This document shows positions 17,001-25,305 of a stretch of 53,732 nt of DNA, piece by piece. A model generated the notes under the pieces. The model saw only the letters and a program-made list of their open reading frames with translations, did no database searches and had not been told where the DNA came from. The position numbers were made by a program, and so were the translations under genes. The stretch is from NCBI RefSeq assembly GCF_900129405.1, contig NZ_FQVQ01000018.1:1-53732 (forward strand), in the 5' to 3' direction. Position 1 is the stretch's first letter. Every line of letters starts with the position of its first letter. This DNA is from Flavobacterium fontis. GTDB lineage: Bacteria; Bacteroidota; Bacteroidia; Flavobacteriales; Flavobacteriaceae.

Positions 17001-17654
17001 ATGACCGATTTGATCAGTGGTCGTGAAAATCTAGAGGACGTGCAATTTATCGGTGCGGTAGGTGGATTTTCAAACTCTGATGTTTTGGGCAGTGCCAAAG
17101 GATGGGCGGGTGCCTTTTTATACAATGAAAAAGCAAACACGGCGCTTAAAAACTTTTTTGCTCGACCCGACACTTTATCGGTGGGGATTTGCAACGGGTG
17201 TCAGTTGTTTATGGAATTGGAACTGATTCATCCCGAGCACGCGGTTCATGGCAAAATGCACCACAACGACAGCCGCAAGCACGAAAGTATTTTTACCTCC
17301 GTGACGATTCAAGAAAATAATTCGGTGATGTTGTCGACTTTGGCGGGCAGTACCTTGGGCGTTTGGGTGTCGCATGGTGAAGGAAAATTCCACTTGCCCG
17401 AAGCCGAGCACCACTACCCTATTGTAGCCAAATATGCCTACGAAGGGTATCCTGCCAACCCGAACGGTTCTGATTATAATACGGCCATGTTGTGTGACAA
17501 AACGGGACGCCATTTGGTGATGATGCCCCACATTGAACGTTCAATTTTCCCTTGGAATTGGGCGTACTATGGTGCTCATGAATCCCATGAAGTAAGTCCA
17601 TGGCTAGAGGCGTTCGTCAATGCGCGTTTATGGATCGAAAAAACGCAGGGATAA
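14001..17654 (+). CDS. purL: Phosphoribosylformylglycinamidine synthase, single-chain type
   Basis: This 1217-residue protein is the long single-chain FGAM synthase, comparable with the roughly 1300-residue enterobacterial enzyme. The synthase core has [41 protein letters not shown] and HDHGAGG. The C-terminal glutamine amidotransferase domain starts near [16 protein letters not shown], has the nucleophile in GICNGCQ, and the catalytic His in SHGEGKF. It makes FGAM from FGAR, ATP and glutamine, step four of purine synthesis, in the cytoplasm. The start at 14001 fits the promoter at 13944-13975. It stands alone rather than in a pur operon. Confidence 0.97.
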   Translation: [1217 protein letters not shown]

Positions 17655-17724
17655 TGCATACGAAGGAAGACCTCTGTTTGGCGTTGAACTTCATTAAATT
17701 ATGTACAACAAAAAAATTCATCTT

Positions 17725-18174
17725 ATGTATAAGCTACGCTATTGTATTGGTCTTTTTATCGTTTTTATCACATGTGGTTCGGCGCAAGCGGTGAGAGAAA
17801 TTGAAACGGAGGCAGGAAAATTATTTATCACTACGACTAATGAATACCCCATTTTTGGGACGTATCACTTTAAAGAAGCCGAGCCCATTGTAGAGTTGCA
17901 ACGCGGCGGCACAGGTCAATATCAACTTCACGATTCGCCCAAGCGCCCGATAGAATGGGGATTGGAATGCTCGGAAACTGGCACGTTAAAATCGGTTAAA
18001 GGGTTTGACAACCTCAAATATTACTTATACTACCGCTTCACCGATACCGAAGCCGATGGCAGTACGCCCGTTTGGACCCGCGTTGAAATGACGGTTCACC
18101 TCAATGCGGGAAAAATCTTTATCAATGGCGAACGGATGAAACTGTTTACCGCCAAAGAAGAGAAGAAGAAATAG
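17725..18174 (+). CDS. Exported protein of unknown function
   Basis: This encodes 149 residues from the start at 17725, which gives a normal signal peptide MYKLRYCIGLFIVFITCGSAQA; an in-frame ATG at 17701 would add eight residues and is the alternative. The mature part is beta-rich (LFITTTNEYPIFGTYHF, VELQRGGTGQYQLH, NLKYYLYYRFTD, EMTVHLNAGKIFINGERMKLFTAKEE). No family is recognised. It lies 70 bp downstream of purL on the same strand and is followed directly by a repeat field. Confidence 0.75.
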   Translation: MYKLRYCIGLFIVFITCGSAQAVREIETEAGKLFITTTNEYPIFGTYHFKEAEPIVELQRGGTGQYQLHDSPKRPIEWGLECSETGTLKSVKGFDNLKYYLYYRFTDTEADGSTPVWTRVEMTVHLNAGKIFINGERMKLFTAKEEKKK

Positions 18175-18177
18175 GGG

Positions 18178-18431
18178 TTAGTGATTAGTGATTAGTGATT
18201 AGTGATTAGTGACTAGTGACTAGTGATTAGTCAACAGTCGTAAGTCAGCAAGTCGTAAGTCGTAAGTCAATGCATATTTCCTAGAAAGAACATTTTCAAA
18301 TCTTCAAATTGACTCATTTTCAAATTGATAGTCGTAAGTCATCAGTCAACAGTCGTAAGTCAACAGTCGTAAGTCAGTAAGTCGTAAGTCAATACATATT
18401 TCTTTGAAAGAACATTTTCAAATCTTCAAAT
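18178..18431. repeat. TAGTGATTAG words followed by two CAGTCGTAAGTCA units
   Basis: The tract 18178-18232 repeats tagtgat/tagtgac. From about 18232 come repeats of cagtcgtaagtca. Two units of about 60 bp near 18256-18319 and 18380-18440 each hold AGTCAATRCATATTTC and GAACATTTTCAAATCTTC. The reverse complement of the second core occurs four times at 53.0-53.6 kb. No gene is present in this gap. Confidence 0.88.
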
Positions 18432-18542
18432 TAGCTCATTGCCACATTGCCACATTGCCACATTGCCACATTGCCACATTGCCACATTGGCACATTGGCA
18501 CATTGGCTCATTGCCACATTGCCACATTGCCTCATTGACACA
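18432..18542. repeat. ATTGCCAC 8-bp tandem repeat
   Basis: About thirteen copies of the 8-bp word attgccac, with variants attggcac and attgacac, run up to the stop codon of the phosphatase gene. They are the reverse complement of the ATGTGGCA words at 781-895. Confidence 0.9.
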
Positions 18543-19124
18543 TTATTCCCCTCTTTGCGCTCGTCTGGGTTTGTAATTTTTTAAGTATTCCCCTTTGGGC
18601 GTGCCATGGTCAAACGAACTGAATTGCACAGGGAAAGCGGCTTTTTTTCGGGCTTCATCGGGCGTCCATCCTTCATATTCAATGCGATAAAGTGCCGAAT
18701 ACATTTGCGCACGACCAATGCCATGGTAACAATGCAAGAGCACCGGATAGTTGGCAGAATCATCCATGATGGCAAAAAACATTTTCAAATTTTCTTCATT
18801 GGGCACTTGATCCGAACCGTTATTGAAATACTTTACGCCTTTAATTTTAGCCACCGCATCTCGCTCAGCAATCAGTTCCTGTGGCAATTCAGGGTTATTA
18901 ATGGTATCGCCCGTGCCTGGAAAACGCAAATCGACGATGGATTTTATGCCATATTCTTCCACATAGTCTTTGATTTCATCCGGCGGAATTACTCCACTTT
19001 TATAAACCTTTCCTTCGGTAATGGTCATAAAATTATGGTTGATATGACGGTCATACACGTATTTTCCTGTGGCAATTAAAGCAACGGTCAGTAGGACGAG
19101 ACCAATCTTAGTTCGTAAACGCAT
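18543..19124 (-). CDS. Membrane-anchored Cys-based (tyrosine/dual-specificity type) phosphatase
   Basis: This is a 193-residue protein. An N-terminal membrane anchor (about 7-25, IGLVLLTVALIATGKYVY) leads to a phosphatase domain with the P-loop CX5R: HCYHGIGRAQ with Cys132 and Arg138. A likely general acid lies in the DLRFPGTGD loop. The topology puts the catalytic domain outside the inner membrane. The stop lies in the ATTGCCAC repeat. Its start is 3 bases after the LTA-synthase-like gene, so they form an operon. A role in dephosphorylating a lipid, glycolipid or protein at the envelope is inference from this pairing. Confidence 0.87.
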   Translation of the reverse strand: MRLRTKIGLVLLTVALIATGKYVYDRHINHNFMTITEGKVYKSGVIPPDEIKDYVEEYGIKSIVDLRFPGTGDTINNPELPQELIAERDAVAKIKGVKYFNNGSDQVPNEENLKMFFAIMDDSANYPVLLHCYHGIGRAQMYSALYRIEYEGWTPDEARKKAAFPVQFSSFDHGTPKGEYLKNYKPRRAQRGE

Positions 19125-19127
19125 GAC

Positions 19128-21056
19128 TTAGTTGGATTTTGAGGTTAGTTTTTTATCAATAATTCGTTCCATATAATCTTGTAAAAAAGCCTTACAGCGC
19201 ATTTCCAGTTGATTCATTTCGGCATTGCGTTGCTTGATTAAGTTGGTTTTTAGCGCATAATCATCCTTATGATAAAAACCAACGGCTTTCTCCCCATCAA
19301 AAGTACAAATATAATTGCCACTCATCATTTGGTAAACATCCGAGGAATACCGCATGACAAACGGCGGCACTTTAGGATCTCCCAAAAGACTTCGGCCCCA
19401 ACTGCGAAAGGGTTTGTCGTAACCAATCATGTCCATAAGCGTCGGGAAAATATCAATTTGCTGCGCCCAATCGCGACTAACTCCTTGATAGGTATGACCA
19501 GGCGTGTAAAACAAAATGGGTACCGTGTGCGCATACTGATCGTTGTAGTACAAATCGTAGTGGATCAAATTATCGTGATCGGCCACCAATACAAAAATCG
19601 TATTCGAATACCAAGGTTGCTTTTGGGCGGCTTTGAAAAACTGTTTTAACGCATAATCGGTATAGCCAATGGTTTGATGAATGGGAATATCGCCTTTGGG
19701 AAACTTGCCTTTGTATTTTTCGGGGACAACATAGGGTTCATGCGAAGAAACCGAAAACAACGTTGCCATAAACGGTTGTTTTTTGGCCGAAATTGTACGG
19801 TTAAAATACTGAAAAAAGGGTTCGTCCCAAATGCCCCATACGCCATCGAAATCGGCATCGTTACCATACTCATTTTTACCGTAATAATGGTCAAAACCTA
19901 AAATATTACTAAAACCCAAAAATCCCATAGAACCGTTGGGCGCACCATGAAAAAATGAGGTGTCATACCCTTCGCTTTTTAAAATGGAGACTAAGGATTC
20001 AATCTTTTGTTTGGGATAGGGCGACGAGGTAAAGGCATCTTTAAACGAAGGAATTCCCGACAATACCGATGACATGCCGTGGATTGATTTATACCCATTA
20101 GCATAGCCGCGCGTGAAAATCAAACTGTGTTGGGCCAACGAATCCACAAAAGGCGCATACCCCCGATACCCTGGAATTTTTTCGTGGGTATTGAACGCAC
20201 TAATATATTCTCGCCCAAAACTTTCCAAAATCAATACCACAATATTGGGACGGGTTTTGGGACGATTTCGGTAGTGTTTAATGGGCACCAATAACGAATC
20301 TACAACGGCTTTATCAACCAAATTAACCTTTTTAAACGTATTGGCATTCCACGTTCGAATGACGGCAAATGGCGTGTTAAGCACAAAATCGGCTTGCGAG
20401 GCATCGGTCACAAAACGATTGGCGTCTATCATATTGATGGGACGTGTACTTTTACGGAAATCGCCCCGAATTCCCCCCACACACAACACGCAAACCAGTA
20501 GAAAGGTAGCTGTTGAAGCGAAAAAATATTTTAAAGTATACTTTTGTTGATGAGGCTTAACCTTCTGTTTTCCATAAAGATAAATCCACAAAAAAAGCAG
20601 TGCAAAGAACCACACAAAAACATGCCAATAGTTTACCAGAAAATTCCCCATCAACGCTGCTTTGTTACTTTCATGTTCCAAAATATCCAACGAGGCACGT
20701 GTACTTCGGTTAAACGAATAGCGATAGTATACCAAATCCACAAAATTTAAGGCATAAAAAAGGGCGTTGGTCGTGAAGTACAGAATTTTTAGTCCAAGTT
20801 GATACGACTTTCGCGTGTTCACCCCGAAAGGAAGGAGCGACAACACGATAAACAAGGCATTGGCATAGAGAATGGCTGTGGTGTCAAACGCCAAGCCGTG
20901 GTAGGCCAACGGAATCAATTCGGAATATGACTCGACCCGAATTAAATTGGGATTGTAGGCAAAAAATAAAAACCGAACCACCATGTAAAATAGGTAGGCC
21001 AGAAAAATCCTGTACGCCAATACTTTATATTCGTTAAACCGTGGAAATCGTTGCAT
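19128..21056 (-). CDS. LTA synthase-like membrane sulfatase (alkaline phosphatase superfamily)
   Basis: This is a 642-residue protein with five membrane helices in the first 195 residues and an extracytoplasmic sulfatase-fold domain after about 235. The domain has PNIVVLILESFGREY for metal binding, GYKSIHGMSS with the probable nucleophile, FFHGAPNGSMGF, SSHEPYVVP and VADHDN. In Firmicutes this family polymerises glycerol phosphate. In Gram-negative Bacteroidetes the homologues probably transfer phospho-head groups onto envelope lipids or glycans, but the substrate is unknown. The downstream phosphatase is coupled to it. A -7 box (TAGTTTTG) lies at 21080-21087 on the minus strand. Confidence 0.9.
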   Translation of the reverse strand: MQRFPRFNEYKVLAYRIFLAYLFYMVVRFLFFAYNPNLIRVESYSELIPLAYHGLAFDTTAILYANALFIVLSLLPFGVNTRKSYQLGLKILYFTTNALFYALNFVDLVYYRYSFNRSTRASLDILEHESNKAALMGNFLVNYWHVFVWFFALLFLWIYLYGKQKVKPHQQKYTLKYFFASTATFLLVCVLCVGGIRGDFRKSTRPINMIDANRFVTDASQADFVLNTPFAVIRTWNANTFKKVNLVDKAVVDSLLVPIKHYRNRPKTRPNIVVLILESFGREYISAFNTHEKIPGYRGYAPFVDSLAQHSLIFTRGYANGYKSIHGMSSVLSGIPSFKDAFTSSPYPKQKIESLVSILKSEGYDTSFFHGAPNGSMGFLGFSNILGFDHYYGKNEYGNDADFDGVWGIWDEPFFQYFNRTISAKKQPFMATLFSVSSHEPYVVPEKYKGKFPKGDIPIHQTIGYTDYALKQFFKAAQKQPWYSNTIFVLVADHDNLIHYDLYYNDQYAHTVPILFYTPGHTYQGVSRDWAQQIDIFPTLMDMIGYDKPFRSWGRSLLGDPKVPPFVMRYSSDVYQMMSGNYICTFDGEKAVGFYHKDDYALKTNLIKQRNAEMNQLEMRCKAFLQDYMERIIDKKLTSKSN

Positions 21057-21171
21057 AGAGGGGATTATCGAAATCGGAACAAAACTACAAATTTGTACTG
21101 TACGGTCGATGTCGATTAAAAATTTATTGTAAAAACAGTCGATTTTAATTAATTTGCAAGAAAAATTGACT

Positions 21172-22950
21172 ATGCGAACGATAAGCCGACTATTTGACTT
21201 TCCTTACTATCAGTTGTCCAAAAACAACAAGCCCGATTGTTTGGTAACCAAGTATGGGAATGAATGGATTAAAACATCCACGCAAGAGTATATCAACCAA
21301 GCCAACACGATTTCGAGAGCGTTATTGCGTTTGGGCGTGAAAAAAAATGATAAAATAGCCCTTATCTCCTCCACCAACCGAACCGAATGGAACGTTTGTG
21401 ATATTGGGATATTGCAAACTGGAGCGCAAACGGTGCCTATTTATCCGACAATTTCTGCTGAAGATTATGCCTACATTTTAAATCACTCTGAATCGCAATA
21501 CTGTTTGGTTTCGGATGCTGTAGTTTTTGAAAAAATCAGTCAAATCCGCAGTCAGGTGCCCCATTTAAAAGAAGTGTATGCGTTTGACGATCTTTCGGAT
21601 TGTACTTCTTGGAAAAAATTATTGGAATTAGGGGCCGATGCCTCCAATCAATCCGAAGTGGAGCAACGGATGAATGAGGTACAAACTACTGATTTGGCGA
21701 CGATTATTTATACGTCTGGTACCACTGGAAAGCCTAAAGGCGTGATGTTGTCGCATCAAAACATTGTCTCCAATGTGATTGACAGTGCAGAACGCATTCC
21801 TTTTGAAGAAGGAAAAAGTCGTGCCCTCAGTTTCTTGCCAGTTTGCCATATTTTTGAGCGGATGATATTGTATATTTATCAGTATTACTCCGTTTCCATC
21901 TATTTTGCTGAAAATATTGAAAAGTTATCCGATAATATCAAAGAGGTAAAACCCAATGTATTTTCTGTAGTGCCGCGTTTGTTGGAAAAAGTTTACGACA
22001 AAATTTATCAAAAAGGAGCCGAATTAACCGGAATCAAGAAAGCTTTGTTTTTTTGGGCACTGAATCTTGGGTTGCGGTACGAACCGTATGGTGCCAATGG
22101 CGCTTGGTATGAATTTCAACTCAAAATAGCGCGAAAACTGATATTCAGTAAATGGAAAGAAGGTTTGGGTGGTCAATTAAATGTTATGGTCTCCGGAAGT
22201 GCCGCACTGCAACACCGTCTAATTCGTGTATTTGCTGCTGCGGGTATGCCTGTTATGGAAGGATACGGTTTGACTGAAACGTCGCCTGTGATCTCGGTAA
22301 ATGATCAGAAAAACTTCGGATTTAAAGTGGGAAGTGTGGGGCGCGTGATTCCCAATGTAACCGTAAAAATTGCTGAAGATGGAGAGATCTTGTGTAAAGG
22401 TCCCAACGTAATGATGGGCTATTACAAAGATCCTGTTTTGACGGGAGAAGTCTTGAAAGACGGTTATTTCCATACAGGTGATATTGGAGAAATTGACAAA
22501 ATGGGCTTTTTGCGCATTACCGATCGTAAAAAAGAGATGTTTAAAACGTCTGGCGGAAAATACATCGCACCACAAATGATTGAAAATGCCATGATGCAAT
22601 CGTTTTTTATTGAACAAATCATGGTGATTGGCGATGGTGAAAAAATGCCCGCTGCGTTGATTCAACCGAGTTTTGACTTTATCCGAGAATGGGCCAAACG
22701 CCACAACGAATCAGTAGGCACAACGCCTGAAGAAATTGCACAAAATCCGCAAGTGAAAGCCCGTATTCAGGATGAAGTAGATAAAATCAATGAACGTTTT
22801 GGGAATTGGGAACGCATCAAAAAATTTGAACTTACCCCCACGCTTTGGAGTATTGACGGGGGTGAATTAACGCCTACCTTAAAATTAAAACGCAAGGCAA
22901 TCAAAGAAAAATACCAGCACCTTTACGATGCTATCTATCGCGAAGAATAG
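21172..22950 (+). CDS. Long-chain acyl-CoA synthetase (AMP-forming)
   Basis: This 592-residue protein is an ANL-family adenylate-forming enzyme. Its motifs are the P-loop TIIYTSGTTGKPKGVM, the ATP/acyl motif GYGLTETSP, and the hinge region YFHTGDIGEID...RITDRKKEMFKTSGGKYIAP. It activates fatty acids to acyl-CoA at the inner face of the membrane for beta-oxidation or lipid synthesis. The start at 21172 is an ATG; an in-frame TTG at 21154 is less likely. It faces away from the LTA-synthase-like gene and has its own terminator. Confidence 0.93.
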   Translation: MRTISRLFDFPYYQLSKNNKPDCLVTKYGNEWIKTSTQEYINQANTISRALLRLGVKKNDKIALISSTNRTEWNVCDIGILQTGAQTVPIYPTISAEDYAYILNHSESQYCLVSDAVVFEKISQIRSQVPHLKEVYAFDDLSDCTSWKKLLELGADASNQSEVEQRMNEVQTTDLATIIYTSGTTGKPKGVMLSHQNIVSNVIDSAERIPFEEGKSRALSFLPVCHIFERMILYIYQYYSVSIYFAENIEKLSDNIKEVKPNVFSVVPRLLEKVYDKIYQKGAELTGIKKALFFWALNLGLRYEPYGANGAWYEFQLKIARKLIFSKWKEGLGGQLNVMVSGSAALQHRLIRVFAAAGMPVMEGYGLTETSPVISVNDQKNFGFKVGSVGRVIPNVTVKIAEDGEILCKGPNVMMGYYKDPVLTGEVLKDGYFHTGDIGEIDKMGFLRITDRKKEMFKTSGGKYIAPQMIENAMMQSFFIEQIMVIGDGEKMPAALIQPSFDFIREWAKRHNESVGTTPEEIAQNPQVKARIQDEVDKINERFGNWERIKKFELTPTLWSIDGGELTPTLKLKRKAIKEKYQHLYDAIYREE

Positions 22951-22970
22951 CTATAAATCTTACCTAGTAA

Positions 22971-23010
22971 AACACCCCAATGGCAAGCACTAAAGGGGTG
23001 TTTTTTTTTT
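22971..23010. terminator. Terminator between acyl-CoA synthetase and PhyH genes
   Basis: The stem AACACCCC / GGGGTGTT with a 15-nt loop is followed on the plus strand by ten T residues. It lies between convergent genes and mainly serves the acyl-CoA synthetase gene. Confidence 0.85.
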
Positions 23011-23076
23011 GGGAAAACCTATTCAAAATTCCACTGTTTGAAAAATTTTCTTCAAAGTAAATATACAAATCGTATT

Positions 23077-23904
23077 TCAAACAGTATAAATTACAGGATT
23101 CAACGGAGTATCAATCACGGCCCCTACTTGGGCACCCGGACACCAAGTTTCCCAATCCTTACTTTGGTTACGATTCTCGGGGTTTTTCAACACCATTTCG
23201 TGATCCATATAGATGATCGTCATCACTTTGCGCATGTCGGCTGTAGTATTGGCCCCGGCGCGGTGAAAGACCCATCCCGAATGAAAACTGACCTCCCCCA
23301 AATCGAAAGGCTCGATTATATGTTCAAAATCAGTAACTCGCAATTTTCGCTCTAGAAAAGCCTCACTCTCATCACTAATGGCCATCTCCCGGCCTTCGAG
23401 GAGTTTATGACTCCCCGCGCTAAACTCTAAGGGGCCCATTTCCAAAGGAGTAGCTTGTAAAGGAATCCAAGCCGTTATCGTTTTATCGGATGCCAAAGGC
23501 CAATAGAATTGATCGGCATGCCAAGGCGTAATGCCCCCACCCCCCTCTTTAAACAAGGCTTGGTCGTGGTACAATCGCACGCCTGTAACTTGCATCAAAT
23601 CGGAAGCAATTTTGGCCAACCGTTTACTCATGACAAGCGTTTTAATGGTCTCATTTTCCCTCCACAAATTGAACAATTGAAGAAAGGCTTTGCCATAAGT
23701 AGTGCGGTCTTCAAGTGCAGGAAGTTCGGTTGTCATGGAGGCGACTTGGGCAGCGATTTCACGATTGAAAAAGGCAATGGTTTCTGCGTTTAACACCGCT
23801 TTGAGTTTGATAAACCGATGGGTTTCATAAAAATCAAGCTGTGCAGCGGTAAGCGTCATTGGTATGTCTAAAAAGGTGCTAATGCTTTCTGGAACGGGAT
23901 GCAT
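23077..23904 (-). CDS. Phytanoyl-CoA dioxygenase (PhyH) family oxygenase
   Basis: This is a 275-residue Fe(II)/2-oxoglutarate dioxygenase. The first two ligands are in TPWHADQFYWPL (HxD), and the third is the histidine in VSFHSGWVFHRAGAN, followed by an Arg that would bind 2-oxoglutarate. MGPLEFSAGSHK is the usual PhyH connecting motif. The substrate cannot be told from sequence; many members act on secondary metabolites or compatible solutes. It diverges from the AraC regulator at 24062 with a 157-bp gap, which suggests that the regulator controls it. Confidence 0.9.
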   Translation of the reverse strand: MHPVPESISTFLDIPMTLTAAQLDFYETHRFIKLKAVLNAETIAFFNREIAAQVASMTTELPALEDRTTYGKAFLQLFNLWRENETIKTLVMSKRLAKIASDLMQVTGVRLYHDQALFKEGGGGITPWHADQFYWPLASDKTITAWIPLQATPLEMGPLEFSAGSHKLLEGREMAISDESEAFLERKLRVTDFEHIIEPFDLGEVSFHSGWVFHRAGANTTADMRKVMTIIYMDHEMVLKNPENRNQSKDWETWCPGAQVGAVIDTPLNPVIYTV

Positions 23905-24061
23905 AGGTTTATTATTTTATTGACAATAAGGGAATACTATTCCACTAACGTGAACAAAAATAATTGGATGCAGTCATTTTCTTTTTTCGTAAAAAATCAA
24001 AAACCGACACTATATTGAATTAATAAGCTATTTTTATGGTAAATTTTATTCAATTTAGACG

Positions 24062-24904
24062 ATGAAACCCATTTTTGAAAACATCCCGCACGACAAAGGC
24101 GCCTCGAGTTTTCATGCCTATCGCATTGTGGTTCCCTTTTTTGAATTCAAATGGCATTTTCATCCTGAGTATGAACTAACGTATATTGTAAAAGGATCGG
24201 GATACCGTTTGGTGGGAAATACGTATGAAGATTTCCAAGCGGGTGATTTGGTTTTATTGGGACGCAATGTGCCGCATACTTGGTCGGGAAAGTCGCTTGA
24301 CGGAGTGTCCGTTGAGGCGGTAGTCATTCAATTTGGAAAAGAACCCATGCAGTCGTTATTGGCCTCACCAGAAGGAGCGGCTTTACACCAGCTGTTGAAT
24401 GAAGCCGCACACGGGGTTCGGTTTCCTGTTCGAGAAGTCTGGATAGAACAGCTCAACCGTTTGTTAGCCATGGAAGGCATGCTACGTATGCTTCATGGAT
24501 TGGCACTTTTGGAAGAACTTGCCCAAGCCCCTTATGAGCGAATCAGTCCAAATCCAATTCAGCACTCCTTTTCACCCCAACAAGAACTACGCATCAATAC
24601 TATTTGTCGTTACATTATGAATCACTTTAACGATCCGTTGACGGTTGAAAAGGTGGCTACGGTGAGCGGAATGAGCACGAGTAACTTTTGTAAGTTTTTT
24701 AAAAAAGCGACTGGAAAAACTTTCTCTGACTATGTGAATGAAATTCGCATTCAAGAAGCCTGCATCTTGCTAAGAGAAACGGAGCGAAAAATTAGTACTA
24801 TAGCCAGCGACTGTGGATTTGAAACCTTGAGTTATTTCAATCGGGTCTTTTTGACAAAGAAAAAATGCCGACCCATGGCGTATCGGAAATACTTTTTGCG
24901 ATGA
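24062..24904 (+). CDS. AraC-family regulator with N-terminal cupin
   Basis: This is a 280-residue protein. The N-terminal cupin (about 20-95) has FKWHFHPEYELTYIVKGSGYRLVG and FQAGDLVLLGRNVPHTW. The C-terminal double helix-turn-helix contains VEKVATVSGMSTSNFCKFFKKATGKTFSDYVNEIRI and ISTIASDCGFETLSYFNRVF. It binds a small ligand and controls transcription. Its divergent placement from the PhyH oxygenase gene suggests control of that gene. The domain order and length are normal for the family. Confidence 0.93.
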   Translation: MKPIFENIPHDKGASSFHAYRIVVPFFEFKWHFHPEYELTYIVKGSGYRLVGNTYEDFQAGDLVLLGRNVPHTWSGKSLDGVSVEAVVIQFGKEPMQSLLASPEGAALHQLLNEAAHGVRFPVREVWIEQLNRLLAMEGMLRMLHGLALLEELAQAPYERISPNPIQHSFSPQQELRINTICRYIMNHFNDPLTVEKVATVSGMSTSNFCKFFKKATGKTFSDYVNEIRIQEACILLRETERKISTIASDCGFETLSYFNRVFLTKKKCRPMAYRKYFLR

Positions 24905-24913
24905 TAAATACAC

Positions 24914-25291
24914 TTAGTCGGAGAGCGGTTGCTGGTGGAGATAGCGAAACATCGTGATGTGATCATCGGTTACTTCCATGTATATCCAAATTTCTTTAAA
25001 AGGCTTCCCCGACAGAAACAAACGTTCCTTATCAATCACTCCTTTGCGATGAAAAATACGGTTTATCAGTTCACACGAAAAATCGGTTTGCGCAAATCGA
25101 TGGGCAAGAGCGGCTACCAATGCAGTACGATTTTCAAATAAAAGATGCCCTTCCTCATCGTAACCTCGAACGAATTCGGAAAAGGCACTTTCAAAAACAG
25201 GAATATCACGCGTATTCAACCCTCTATAATGGCGGTCAATGCAAGGTACTTTTTGAGCCGCTTGGGAATGGTTGTAAATTTTTGATGGCAT
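24914..25291 (-). CDS. Small soluble protein of unknown function (possibly NTF2-like)
   Basis: This 125-residue protein has no signal peptide. It begins with an unusual KIYNHSQAAQKVPCIDRHYRG stretch. Segments such as VFESAFSEFVRGYDEEGHLLFENRTALVAALAHRF and EIWIYMEVTDDHITMFRYLH resemble the conical helix-plus-sheet NTF2/SnoaL fold, but this is by eye and weak. The stop lies 10 bp from the convergent AraC gene. Function is unknown. Confidence 0.62.
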   Translation of the reverse strand: MPSKIYNHSQAAQKVPCIDRHYRGLNTRDIPVFESAFSEFVRGYDEEGHLLFENRTALVAALAHRFAQTDFSCELINRIFHRKGVIDKERLFLSGKPFKEIWIYMEVTDDHITMFRYLHQQPLSD

Positions 25292-25305
25292 CCCTAAAGT
25301 GTAAC

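Noticed and set aside
18606..19079. Plus-strand open frame of 157 codons opposite the phosphatase gene
   Set aside because: The minus-strand frame has the CX5R motif and an operon partner; the plus frame has no recognisable features.
22219..22704. Minus-strand open frame of 161 codons inside the acyl-CoA synthetase gene
   Set aside because: It is antisense to conserved ANL motifs and has no family match.
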